This document shows, piece after piece, positions 30,649 to 38,328 of a stretch of DNA of 64,000 nt. The position numbers and the translations under genes were made by a program. Every line of letters begins with the position of its first letter. The stretch's first letter is position 1. The stretch is from Pseudocitrobacter vendiensis. Lineage in GTDB: Bacteria; Pseudomonadota; Gammaproteobacteria; Enterobacterales; Enterobacteriaceae. Below the pieces are notes generated by a model. The model was not told where the DNA came from. It saw nothing but the letters and a program-made list of their open reading frames with translations, and made no database searches. The stretch is from assembly GCF_943590815.1 (NCBI RefSeq), contig NZ_CALSBS010000015.1, forward strand, positions 60,106-124,105, given 5' to 3'.

Positions 30649-31851
30649 ATGAATCAAGCATTTATCTGCGATGCGGTGCGCACACCGTTTGGTCGTTTCG
30701 GTGGTACGTTAGCCAGCGTTCGTGCGGACGATCTTGGCGCATTACCACTAAAAGCCCTGCTGGAACGCAACCGTGGCCTCGACCCGGCACGTATCGACGA
30801 TGTGATTTACGGCTGTGCTAACCAGGCGGGGGAAGATAACCGCAACGTAGCGCGAATGGCGTTATTGCTGGCCGGTTATCCCGAAACAGTGCCGGGCAGC
30901 ACGATTAACCGTTTGTGTGGCTCAAGCCTTGACGCCATTGGTGTGGCGGCGCGCGCCATTAAAAGTGGTGAAACGCAGCTAATGATCGCAGGGGGTGTAG
31001 AAAGCATGTCGCGCGCGCCTTTCGTAATGGGCAAGGCGGAAAGCGCGTTCAGCCGCAGCATGAAAATGGAAGATACCACAATTGGCTGGCGCTTCATTAA
31101 TGCTCAGATGAAAGCGCTTTACGGCGTGGATTCGATGCCGGAGACGGCGGAAAACGTGGCGACGGAGTTTGGTATATCTCGTGCCGATCAGGACGCCTTC
31201 GCGTTACGCAGCCAGTTGCGCACCGCACAGTCACAGGCGAACGGTATCTTTACCGACGAACTCATTGCGGTTTCCATTCCACAGCGCAAAGGCGAGCCGC
31301 TGAGTTTTACCCAGGATGAACATCCGCGCAGTACTTCACTGGAGGCGCTGACAAAACTGAAAGGCGTGGTTCGCGCAGACGGTACGGTGACGGCGGGGAA
31401 TGCCTCCGGGGTCAATGACGGAGCCTGTGCACTGCTGCTGGCAAGCGAACAGGCGCTGGCGCAGAACGATTTACAGCCACTGGCTCGCGTGGTTGGCGTG
31501 GCAACGGCAGGCGTCGCGCCACGGATCATGGGCTTTGGCCCGGCTCCGGCGGTGCGTAAAGTTCTCGCACAAACCGGGTTAACGCTTGACCAGATGGATG
31601 TGATAGAACTGAATGAAGCTTTTGCCGCACAGGCCCTGGCGGTACTGCGCGATCTGGGTTTACCGGACGATGCGCCACACGTTAACCCGCATGGCGGCGC
31701 GATTGCGCTTGGTCACCCGCTGGGCGCATCTGGCGGTCGTTTGGCGATGACTGCGGCGTATCAGTTGCGTCGTACCGGTGGGCGCTACGCACTGTGCACC
31801 ATGTGTATTGGTGTCGGTCAGGGGATTGCGCTGATCATTGAACGCGTTTAA
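30649..31851 (+). CDS. pcaF: PcaF, 3-oxoadipyl-CoA thiolase
   Basis: A thiolase of 400 residues that cleaves beta-ketoadipyl-CoA to succinyl-CoA and acetyl-CoA. The active-site cysteine lies in [10 protein letters not shown] (about residue 90). The catalytic histidine is in GHPLGASGG and the second cysteine in [10 protein letters not shown]. Two consecutive ATGs (30646 and 30649) are possible; the second has better spacing from AAGGA and gives the usual 400 residues. PaaJ is similar, but the operon context supports PcaF. Confidence 0.93.
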   Translation: MNQAFICDAVRTPFGRFGGTLASVRADDLGALPLKALLERNRGLDPARIDDVIYGCANQAGEDNRNVARMALLLAGYPETVPGSTINRLCGSSLDAIGVAARAIKSGETQLMIAGGVESMSRAPFVMGKAESAFSRSMKMEDTTIGWRFINAQMKALYGVDSMPETAENVATEFGISRADQDAFALRSQLRTAQSQANGIFTDELIAVSIPQRKGEPLSFTQDEHPRSTSLEALTKLKGVVRADGTVTAGNASGVNDGACALLLASEQALAQNDLQPLARVVGVATAGVAPRIMGFGPAPAVRKVLAQTGLTLDQMDVIELNEAFAAQALAVLRDLGLPDDAPHVNPHGGAIALGHPLGASGGRLAMTAAYQLRRTGGRYALCTMCIGVGQGIALIIERV

Positions 31852-31860
31852 GGAGCAGGA

Positions 31861-33225
31861 ATGAGTTTGTTGACCCCGTTATTGCGCTCAGGCGCGATAA
31901 CGTGTCTTTTCAGCGATGAACAGGTGGTGCAGGGGATGCTGGAGTTTGAGGCCGCGCTGGCGCGGGCTCAGGCCCGGTGCGGTGTGATTCCGGCTTCTGC
32001 AGTAGCACCTATCGTTACTGCCTGTCACTTCCACAACATCGACTTTCCGTCGCTGGCTGCTGCTGCTGCCAATGCCGGAAATCTGGCGATTCCCCTGGTT
32101 AAACAACTCACTCAGAAGGTGAAGACGCAGGACGTCGATGCGGCTCGCTATGTGCACTGGGGGGCAACCAGTCAGGATGCCATTGACACCGGGCTGGTGC
32201 TGCAATTACGTGCGGCGTTAACGCAAACCGACCACGATCTCGCGGCGCTTATCGCCATTCTGGCGCAGCAGGTCGAGCGCCATCGCACCACGATTATGCC
32301 AGGGCGCACCTGGATGCAGCACGCGCTTCCCATCACTTTCGGGCTGAAGCTCGCCGGAACCCTTGATGCGCTATTGCGCTGGCAGGAAAGATTAACTCAG
32401 CTCCGACCACGTGTACTGGTCCTTCAGCTTGGCGGTGCGGCGGGAACGCTCGCATCGCTAAACGCCGCGGGGCCACAGGTGGGCGACGCGCTGGCGCAAA
32501 CACTGGATTTGGCGCTTGCCGACACCCCGTGGCACAGCCAGCGCGACAGATTGTTGGAAGTCGGTGCATGGTACGCCGGGCTTTGCGGCACGCTGGCAAA
32601 ATTCGCTAACGATTTCTCTTTATTAATGCAGACTGAAGTGGCAGAAGTGAGCGAGCCCATTGCTGAAGGGCGCGGCGGCTCATCGGCGATGCCACATAAA
32701 CGCAACCCGGTAAGCTGTGCGGCGATCCTGACGGCGGCGCAGCGCACACCGGGTCTGATGGCGACGCTCTATGCCAGCCAGATTCAGCAGCATGAACGTG
32801 CGCTCGGCGGCTGGCAGGCGGAGTGGGAAGTGCTTCCTGAACTCATTTCACTAGCGGGTGGGGTGATGGCGCAAAGCGATTACCTGTTGCGCGGGATGCA
32901 GGTCAATGCAGACAAAATGCGTGCCGACCTTGACATCACCCATGGCCTGATTATGGCGGAAGTCGTCACACTGGCGCTGGCTGAATTTATGGGTAAAGCC
33001 GATGCGCATCATCTAGTTGAAAAGCATTGTCATCAGGCTATCGATCGGCATCAATCGCTGATTGAGCTATTACAAAATGACCCACTGATAAGCCAACACC
33101 TCTCTGCGTCAACGCTGGCGCAACTGCTTGACCCGGCCACTGCGCTGGGCAGCAGTGACCATTTTGTGCGCCAGGTGCTGGCGCGTTACAAGGAGCAGTA
33201 TCATGAACATTCACTATCAAATTGA
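31861..33225 (+). CDS. pcaB: PcaB, 3-carboxy-cis,cis-muconate cycloisomerase
   Basis: A 454-residue member of the fumarase/aspartase superfamily. The signature GRGGSSAMPHKRNP lies near residues 271-284, and HWGATSQDAIDTG supplies another active-site region. It closes 3-carboxymuconate to gamma-carboxymuconolactone. AAGGAG precedes the ATG. The 3' end overlaps the start of pcaD by 23 bases. Adenylosuccinate lyase is related, but length and operon favour PcaB. Confidence 0.93.
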   Translation: MSLLTPLLRSGAITCLFSDEQVVQGMLEFEAALARAQARCGVIPASAVAPIVTACHFHNIDFPSLAAAAANAGNLAIPLVKQLTQKVKTQDVDAARYVHWGATSQDAIDTGLVLQLRAALTQTDHDLAALIAILAQQVERHRTTIMPGRTWMQHALPITFGLKLAGTLDALLRWQERLTQLRPRVLVLQLGGAAGTLASLNAAGPQVGDALAQTLDLALADTPWHSQRDRLLEVGAWYAGLCGTLAKFANDFSLLMQTEVAEVSEPIAEGRGGSSAMPHKRNPVSCAAILTAAQRTPGLMATLYASQIQQHERALGGWQAEWEVLPELISLAGGVMAQSDYLLRGMQVNADKMRADLDITHGLIMAEVVTLALAEFMGKADAHHLVEKHCHQAIDRHQSLIELLQNDPLISQHLSASTLAQLLDPATALGSSDHFVRQVLARYKEQYHEHSLSN

Positions 33226-33967
33226 CGGGCCACAAGATGCGCCTGTGATTGTCCTTTCCAACTCCCTGGGTACCTCGCTTTCTATGTGGGAGCCGCAGCT
33301 CGCCGCATTAACACAACAGTTTCGCGTGCTGCGTTACGATACACACGGTCACGGTCAGACGACAAAACGCGGGAAAGTGACCCTCGCGCAACTGGGCGAA
33401 GACGTGATATCGCTGCTCGATCATCTCAATATCGCGAAAGCCCATTTTTGCGGCATCTCAATGGGGGGGCTGACGGGCATCTGGCTGGCGCGTTTTGCGC
33501 CGGAGCGTTTTTACTCCGTGAGTGTGGCAAATACTGCAGCGAAAATTGGCGAACAGTCAGCCTGGCTTTCACGTGCGCGTACGGTGCGGGAAGAGGGCAT
33601 GGATGTGGTGGCGGCCGGTTCAGCGGACCGCTGGTTTACCCACGCGTTTCGCCAACATGAACCTGAAACGGTCGAGCAACTGGTGCATCAACTCGCCCGC
33701 TCGGAAGCGGAAGGCTACGCCGAATGCTGTGAAGCGTTGGCCGCTGCCGATTTGCGCGGTGAAGTGGCAGAGATTCGTGTGCCGATGCTGATTATCGCCG
33801 GTGAGCACGATCCGGTGACGACCGTGGCCGATGCGGATTTTCTGCATCAGCATATTTCCGGCTCACAAGAAATCACGCTTGCTGCATCACACCTCTCTAA
33901 CGTCGAAGCGGCTGCGGCGTTTACAGAATCCCTGGCGGCATTTGTACGGGGGCAGAATGGACGATAA
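33203..33967 (+). CDS. pcaD: PcaD, 3-oxoadipate enol-lactonase
   Basis: A 254-residue alpha/beta hydrolase that opens beta-ketoadipate enol-lactone to beta-ketoadipate. The nucleophile serine is in FCGISMGGLTG, the acid in IAGEHDPVT and the histidine near ASHLSNVEA. The start is the ATG at 33203 with AAGGAG upstream, inside the end of pcaB. It overlaps pcaC by 11 bases. In some bacteria PcaD and PcaC are fused as PcaL; here they remain separate but overlapping. Confidence 0.93.
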   Translation: MNIHYQIDGPQDAPVIVLSNSLGTSLSMWEPQLAALTQQFRVLRYDTHGHGQTTKRGKVTLAQLGEDVISLLDHLNIAKAHFCGISMGGLTGIWLARFAPERFYSVSVANTAAKIGEQSAWLSRARTVREEGMDVVAAGSADRWFTHAFRQHEPETVEQLVHQLARSEAEGYAECCEALAAADLRGEVAEIRVPMLIIAGEHDPVTTVADADFLHQHISGSQEITLAASHLSNVEAAAAFTESLAAFVRGQNGR

Positions 33968-34346
33968 ATCACGTTACGACCAGGGGATGAACGTGCGGCG
34001 TAAAGTGCTGGGCGATGCTCACGTTAATCGTTCTCTTGAGAGCCTTCAGCCCTTAAACGGTGAGTTCCAGGACTTTATTACCCGCTACGCATGGGGTGAT
34101 ATCTGGACGCGCGAAGGGCTGAATCATCACACACGCAGTATGATAACCATTGCCATGCTGATTGCGCTTAACCGTGAGGCCGAGCTTAAAATGCATCTTC
34201 GCGCCGCGTTCAACAACGGCGTGACGCGTGATGAACTTAAAGAGTTGATTATGCATTCTGCCCTCTACTGCGGTTTGCCAGCGGCCAACGCCACGATGCA
34301 CCTGGCGCAGCAGGTGTTCGATGAACTCGACGCACAGGTTCGTTAA
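33957..34346 (+). CDS. pcaC: PcaC, 4-carboxymuconolactone decarboxylase
   Basis: A 129-residue protein of the carboxymuconolactone decarboxylase/AhpD-like family. It decarboxylates gamma-carboxymuconolactone to the enol-lactone that PcaD uses. Conserved phrases include DFITRYAWGDIWTR and LNHHTRSMITIAML. It is the last gene of the operon and begins inside pcaD. No pcaG, pcaH or pcaK follows; instead a terminator for the opposite strand lies just downstream. Confidence 0.93.
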   Translation: MDDKSRYDQGMNVRRKVLGDAHVNRSLESLQPLNGEFQDFITRYAWGDIWTREGLNHHTRSMITIAMLIALNREAELKMHLRAAFNNGVTRDELKELIMHSALYCGLPAANATMHLAQQVFDELDAQVR

Positions 34347-34353
34347 ATGGCGT

Positions 34354-34379
34354 AAAAAAGCCAGCCCATAGTGGCTGGC
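34354..34379 (-). terminator. Terminator for the minus-strand small gene at 34398
   Basis: The stem gccagcc/ggctggc has a 6-base loop and is followed on the minus strand by TTTTTTACG. The U-run is only on the minus side, so it ends a leftward transcript, supporting expression of the 64-residue frame just upstream. It may also end the pca transcript weakly. Confidence 0.75.
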
Positions 34380-34397
34380 GTTATCATGGCGTGGGGA

Positions 34398-34592
34398 TTA
34401 TTCCCTGCTATGACCGTGCAATTGATGCTGCGTCGTGGCGCTTTTGCTATCAGTGGCGATGGTCAGATAATGGTCCGCGACGCCCGCAACCACAATCAGT
34501 AGTAAAAGTACTATTGATGCTGCTTTTAACCGCCTCCGTTCCCTGATTCGGCGTTGATGTGTCACGTTAATAACCGGTTCCGCCAGACGCAC
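34398..34592 (-). CDS. Small single-pass membrane protein, unknown
   Basis: A 64-residue frame starting with GTG. A basic N-terminus (HQRRIRERRRLK) precedes one strong transmembrane helix (ASIVLLLLIVVAGVA), followed by a short polar tail. A good minus-strand terminator lies 18 bases downstream. The potential ribosome site GGAG is inside a perfect 6-bp stem (GGAGCG-T-CGCTCC) just before the start, so translation may be gated by structure. I do not recognise a family. It is a likely but unproven gene. Confidence 0.45.
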   Translation of the reverse strand: MRLAEPVINVTHQRRIRERRRLKAASIVLLLLIVVAGVADHYLTIATDSKSATTQHQLHGHSRE

Positions 34593-34701
34593 GTGGAGCG
34601 ACGCTCCGCAAGTTGGCAGATAACCGAGTGCTCATGCTAATCATTACTTCATTAAACCCAGTTCGTAATGCGATGGTGCAGGTTTGCTCTATGGCAATTC
34701 A

Positions 34702-34761
34702 TTAGTCTTGTGAATGCTCCATGAAAACTGACGCGATGTCCATATTTAGCTTAAGTATCAT
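34702..34761 (-). CDS. Possible 19-residue leader or microprotein
   Basis: The minus-strand frame MILKLNMDIASVFMEHSQD is preceded by an excellent ribosome site, AAGAGGAG, 5 bases before the ATG. It lies upstream of the 64-residue membrane protein on the same strand. It could be a leader peptide or an independent microprotein; no homologue is recognised. Confidence 0.3.
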   Translation of the reverse strand: MILKLNMDIASVFMEHSQD

Positions 34762-34904
34762 TGCCACTCCTCTTTTAATTGCGCAGTAATCAGGCACTTT
34801 TCCTGGTTATCACGTGCTGTGTGGTTTTGTGATCGTCCAGGAGTTGCGATGGGAAGGAATAACGCATAGTACGCGCGACAGTCAGCAAGGAGGCACGAAC
34901 AAAA

Positions 34905-35078
34905 ATGACGGTATTTGAAAAAATGATGATGGTATATCTGGCGATCGGCGTCGTGAGTGGCGTTACAACCTGGTATCTGGCCCGCGATAAGCCAGGTATT
35001 CGCCTGATTTGCGCGCTGCTCATTGGCGCAACCTGGCCGCTGAGCTTCCCCGTGGCGCTGCTATTTTCAGTCTTTTAG
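34905..35078 (+). CDS. GhoT/OrtT-family small membrane toxin-like protein
   Basis: A 57-residue, two-helix membrane protein. The C-terminal block GATWPLSFPVALLFSVF is the hallmark of the GhoT/OrtT family, whose E. coli members damage the inner membrane and lower ATP and proton motive force. It is a diverged paralogue of the OrtT at 35745-35918 (which ends GATWPFSFPVALMLSLF). AAGGAGG lies 11 bases before the ATG. A 6-codon frame (ATG at 34849) with CAGGAG just upstream might be a leader. No GhoS-like antitoxin is visible nearby. Confidence 0.8.
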   Translation: MTVFEKMMMVYLAIGVVSGVTTWYLARDKPGIRLICALLIGATWPLSFPVALLFSVF

Positions 35079-35157
35079 GCTTGAACCGCTGTTTTGACAT
35101 ATCAGGAACAACGTGCGAGGATCTGCGCCGTTATTAATTCTGGTATTCGAATTTGTT

Positions 35158-35391
35158 ATGAATAAGACGGTATTTTGCGCCATTGCATTGATGGTGGTTA
35201 TTGGGGTTGGAACACATGTTTCCGCTCATCGCGCGGTAGATTGTACACAACAGGGTGGCGCTGAAGCAGCTTGCGTGGCCTCGGTATGGGATATGGAAAA
35301 GGTCAATCCTCTTCCACAGTACAATCCGGATAATGGCGCACTGGAATCCACGTCAAAAACCGTATATACCTCTGCTTTTTCAGTCCGTTAA
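35158..35391 (+). CDS. Small exported protein, unknown
   Basis: A 77-residue protein with a clear signal peptide (MNKTVFCAIALMVVIGVGTH, cleavage probably after VSA). The mature part of about 53 residues has two cysteines (VDCTQQGG and EAACVASV) that could form a disulfide. The ATG at 35158 is chosen because the signal peptide begins there; a 15-codon extension upstream is possible. It lies between two GhoT/OrtT-like genes and ends at a strong terminator. I do not recognise a family. Confidence 0.65.
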   Translation: MNKTVFCAIALMVVIGVGTHVSAHRAVDCTQQGGAEAACVASVWDMEKVNPLPQYNPDNGALESTSKTVYTSAFSVR

Positions 35392-35392
35392 G

Positions 35393-35440
35393 CAGCAAAA
35401 ATCAAAAGCAGACAGCACACTGCTTTTGATTTTTTGCAGC
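35393..35440. terminator. Bidirectional terminator, long inverted repeat
   Basis: Nearly perfect arms of about 20 bases, gcagcaaaaatcaaaagca and tgcttttgattttttgcagc, face each other with A/T-rich stems that give U-runs in both directions. It separates the exported-protein gene from the convergent YncL-like gene. Confidence 0.85.
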
Positions 35441-35447
35441 TAAACCC

Positions 35448-35543
35448 TTAAGACAGCCAGCTAAAGCGTGCGAGCAGCAACGAAGCCAGACCGACTGCTG
35501 CGACGACATTAATCAAGACAACGGTTTTGCTTGAGACGTCCAT
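35448..35543 (-). CDS. yncL: YncL-like small membrane protein
   Basis: A 31-residue protein starting MDVSSKTVVLINVVAAVGLA, a single transmembrane helix. It closely resembles E. coli YncL, a verified small membrane protein, as I recall its sequence. AAAGGG lies 8 bases before the ATG on the minus strand. Its position next to ortT is consistent with the E. coli neighbourhood. The function is unknown. Confidence 0.75.
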   Translation of the reverse strand: MDVSSKTVVLINVVAAVGLASLLLARFSWLS

Positions 35544-35679
35544 TATTATGCCCTTTGTGAGTTAACCAGAGGATTTATAGTCCGCATTTATCAGTTTCGC
35601 AATACTATTAAATGGTGGTTATGTATATAAAGCGGTGAACGAAACGGCAAATACTCCGTCTGTACTCCGTTAGTCGAAC

Positions 35680-35693
35680 TTGATCTACATCAA
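35680..35693 (+). promoter_or_regulatory. Perfect FNR-type box upstream of ortT
   Basis: TTGATCTACATCAA matches TTGAT-N4-ATCAA at all ten positions. Its centre (35686.5) is 41.5 bp before position 35728, and a -10-like taattt lies in between at about 35721. This is the geometry of a class II FNR-activated promoter, with ortT starting at 35745. Confidence 0.6.
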
Positions 35694-35744
35694 AAAAAAT
35701 AGCATATTGCGCGCGGTTGTTAATTTATTATGTGGGCAATTTGG

Positions 35745-35918
35745 ATGACGCTGTACCAGAATATGCTGATTTTCTACGCCGTGATGGCGACTCTCTGTGC
35801 TTTTATCACCTGGTTCCTGACCAAAGAAACTCCCACCGTTCGTCTGATGGCAACCGTATTGATCGGCGCGACCTGGCCATTTAGCTTCCCCGTTGCCCTG
35901 ATGCTCTCATTGTTCTGA
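35745..35918 (+). CDS. ortT: OrtT, orphan membrane toxin
   Basis: A 57-residue protein beginning MTLYQNMLIFYAVMATLCAF, with two transmembrane helices and the family C-terminus GATWPFSFPVALMLSLF. It is very close to E. coli OrtT (YdcX), a GhoT-like toxin without an antitoxin that reduces growth under stringent-response stress. An upstream ATG at 35730 would add five residues; the chosen start matches the family length. A perfect FNR-type site precedes it. In E. coli ortT is followed directly by ydcY; here about 13 kb intervene. Confidence 0.88.
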   Translation: MTLYQNMLIFYAVMATLCAFITWFLTKETPTVRLMATVLIGATWPFSFPVALMLSLF

Positions 35919-35990
35919 TTCCGGACAACCTGCTGGTAACCTAATGCGTGGTACTGTATAAAATTACAGTCATCCATCAGGAGGTTACCC

Positions 35991-36770
35991 ATGAAGTCTT
36001 TTTACTCGATCATTGCCGGTGCCACCGTTCGCTTTCATGACTTACCGGGTCAAGGCGTTCCTGTCGTTTTTATTCACGGCCTCGGCTGTGCTTCTTCCTA
36101 CGAATATCCCCGTATTGTTGCTGATGAAGCCTTCCGCAACCGTCGCGCGTTGCTGATCGATCTTCCCGGTAGTGGTTACAGTGACAAACCGGCGGATTAC
36201 TCGTTCAGCGTCAGCGCGCAGGCTCAGGTTATAGCTGAGCTTCTTACCCATTTGCACATCGATGACTGTTATCTCTATGGCCACAGTATGGGGGGCAGCA
36301 TTGCGATTGAAGTGGCGCAGCTATTAGGAGACCGGGTGCGTACCCTGGTGGTTTCTGAGCCCAATTTTTATCCCGGAGGCGGTATGTTCAGCTGCAAGAT
36401 TGTTGAACAGACGGAAGCTGCATTTATTGCTACCGGTTTTACCCGGTTAGTCGCGGCAGAAACCACGCCGTGGGCCGGCTGTGTGCAGAACACGGCTCCC
36501 TGGGCGTTATGGCGTGCGGCGAAGAGCCTTGTCGACGGTGTATCGCCTGACTGGATGTCACGTTTTCTGGCGCTGAAGTGCGCAAAAGCGCTAATTTATG
36601 GTGCGCATTCACTCCCCGCTTCGGATGCGGATGAAGTAGCCGCTGCGGGTATACCGTTGCACATTATTCCTGATGCCGGGCACTGTATGTCATGGGAAAA
36701 CCCGTCCCTGTTGGCGGAGTCGCTGGATGCTATCTTCTCAGCGACGCAGAACAAACACTCCGGCCCGTAG
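35991..36770 (+). CDS. Alpha/beta hydrolase, unknown substrate
   Basis: A 259-residue alpha/beta hydrolase. The oxyanion motif is FIHGLGCASSYEYP, the nucleophile serine lies in YGHSMGGSIAIE (about residue 98) and the histidine in PDAGHCMSWENP. No signal peptide is seen. AGGAGG precedes the ATG by 6 bases. It is convergent with the aldehyde dehydrogenase gene, 18 bases apart. The substrate cannot be told; a role linked to the nearby pca genes is only a possibility. Confidence 0.85.
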   Translation: MKSFYSIIAGATVRFHDLPGQGVPVVFIHGLGCASSYEYPRIVADEAFRNRRALLIDLPGSGYSDKPADYSFSVSAQAQVIAELLTHLHIDDCYLYGHSMGGSIAIEVAQLLGDRVRTLVVSEPNFYPGGGMFSCKIVEQTEAAFIATGFTRLVAAETTPWAGCVQNTAPWALWRAAKSLVDGVSPDWMSRFLALKCAKALIYGAHSLPASDADEVAAAGIPLHIIPDAGHCMSWENPSLLAESLDAIFSATQNKHSGP

Positions 36771-36788
36771 GCCGAAGTAAGGGCATAA

Positions 36789-38222
36789 TCAGAAAGGTAA
36801 CTGCCGTGGCTGGGTTTGCATTGTTATCCAGCGCAGTTCAGTAAATTCATGAATACCTGCCCGGCCGCCAAAGCGCCCATAGCCCGAGTCTTTGCAGCCG
36901 CCGAAGGGCATCTGCGCCTCATCATGAACGGTTGGCCCGTTGATGTGGCAAATGCCGGTTTGCAGGTTCTGCGCAACATTCCACGCGCGGGCGGTATCGC
37001 GGCTGTACACGGCAGAAGAGAGGCCGTAGGGGCTATCGTTAGCAATACTGACAGCCTCATCGATATCACGCGCGCGAATAATGGCTTTTACCGGGCCAAA
37101 GGATTCCTCATGCCATAAACGCATGTCCGGGGTAACGGCATCGATTAGGGTTGCTTTCATCAACGTTGAATCCGCTTTGCCGCCGGTAAGCAGACGAGCA
37201 CCTTTTGCCAGCGCATCGTCTATTAATGCATTGCAACGCTCAACCGTTTTCATGTCGACCACGGAGCCGAGCAGCCCTTTCGGGAGCCCGTTTACCCGGT
37301 TGACCAGCGCATCAATAAACGGGGCCGCAATGGCGTTATCAACAATAATGCGCTCGGTTGACATACAAATTTGTCCGGCGTTGGCAAATGCGCCAAAGGT
37401 GGCTCCGGCGGCGGCCTGCTCAATATCGGCATCATCAAGAACCAGTAGCGGTGCTTTGCCGCCCAGTTCAAGCACGACGGGTTTCAGATAGCGGGCACAG
37501 GTTTGCGCGATAATTCGGCCAACGGCGGTAGATCCAGTGAAGTTAACGCGGCGTATTGCCGGATGAGCGATAAGTTGTTCGACGCAGGCGGGGGCAGATT
37601 CTGGCGTGAAAGTGAGGTAGTTCACCACTCCTGGTGGGATTCCAGCGTCAGCCAGTGCGGTAATGATCAACCCCTGTGTGGCGGGTGATAGTTCAGATCC
37701 TTTAAGGATCACTGTATTCCCGCAGGCCAGCGGCGTGGCGATAGCGCGTGCGGCCAGAATAACCGGCGCATTCCACGGTGCCATGCCGAGTACCACCCCC
37801 GTTCCCTGACGCGTAGCCAGCGCAATGTTACCTGGGGTGTTAGAGGGAATGACCTGGCCTTCAATCTGGGTCGTTAGCGCTGCTGCTTCGCGCAGGATCT
37901 CCGCGCCAAAATGGACATTAAACCCGGCCCACTGTTCGGTGGCTCCGGTCTCTGCGTGCAGGGTAGCGACAAACTGTTCGCGGCGATGCTCAAGCGCATC
38001 AGCGGCGGCAAGCAGTAAACGGCGGCGCTCGCCGGCCGAGGTGTCGCGCCAGCCAGGGAAGGCCGCGGCAGCAGATTGTGCCGCGCGTTCGGTGTCCTGT
38101 TGCGAGGCTGCCGATGCCACGCTTGCCGTGTCGCCGGTAACGGGGTTCAGTCGCGTGTAAGTTGCGTTATCCGCAGCGGTGCAAGCTTCGCCGTTAATAA
38201 AAAGGGGGCTGGTTATTGTCAT
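36789..38222 (-). CDS. NAD(P)-dependent aldehyde dehydrogenase (aromatic aldehyde type)
   Basis: A 477-residue aldehyde dehydrogenase. Key motifs are NFTGSTAVGR, the general-base glutamate in LELGGKAPL and the catalytic cysteine in NAGQICMSTER. The pattern resembles vanillin, benzaldehyde or salicylaldehyde dehydrogenases. Together with the pca cluster this suggests that aromatic aldehydes are oxidised to acids, but substrate assignment is inference. The start is the ATG at 38222-38220 (MTITSPLFINGEA), preceded by GAGGTCAAC; a 72-codon in-frame extension upstream is not family-like. Confidence 0.9.
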   Translation of the reverse strand: MTITSPLFINGEACTAADNATYTRLNPVTGDTASVASAASQQDTERAAQSAAAAFPGWRDTSAGERRRLLLAAADALEHRREQFVATLHAETGATEQWAGFNVHFGAEILREAAALTTQIEGQVIPSNTPGNIALATRQGTGVVLGMAPWNAPVILAARAIATPLACGNTVILKGSELSPATQGLIITALADAGIPPGVVNYLTFTPESAPACVEQLIAHPAIRRVNFTGSTAVGRIIAQTCARYLKPVVLELGGKAPLLVLDDADIEQAAAGATFGAFANAGQICMSTERIIVDNAIAAPFIDALVNRVNGLPKGLLGSVVDMKTVERCNALIDDALAKGARLLTGGKADSTLMKATLIDAVTPDMRLWHEESFGPVKAIIRARDIDEAVSIANDSPYGLSSAVYSRDTARAWNVAQNLQTGICHINGPTVHDEAQMPFGGCKDSGYGRFGGRAGIHEFTELRWITMQTQPRQLPF

Positions 38223-38328
38223 GTTGACCTCATATGCACGGAAGACGCGTTGAGTGTAGAGTCCGGCTGTGAGGCTGCCCATGTAGCATACGGATTTCGC
38301 ACACTTTTTTTCTGTCTTACTACATGGC

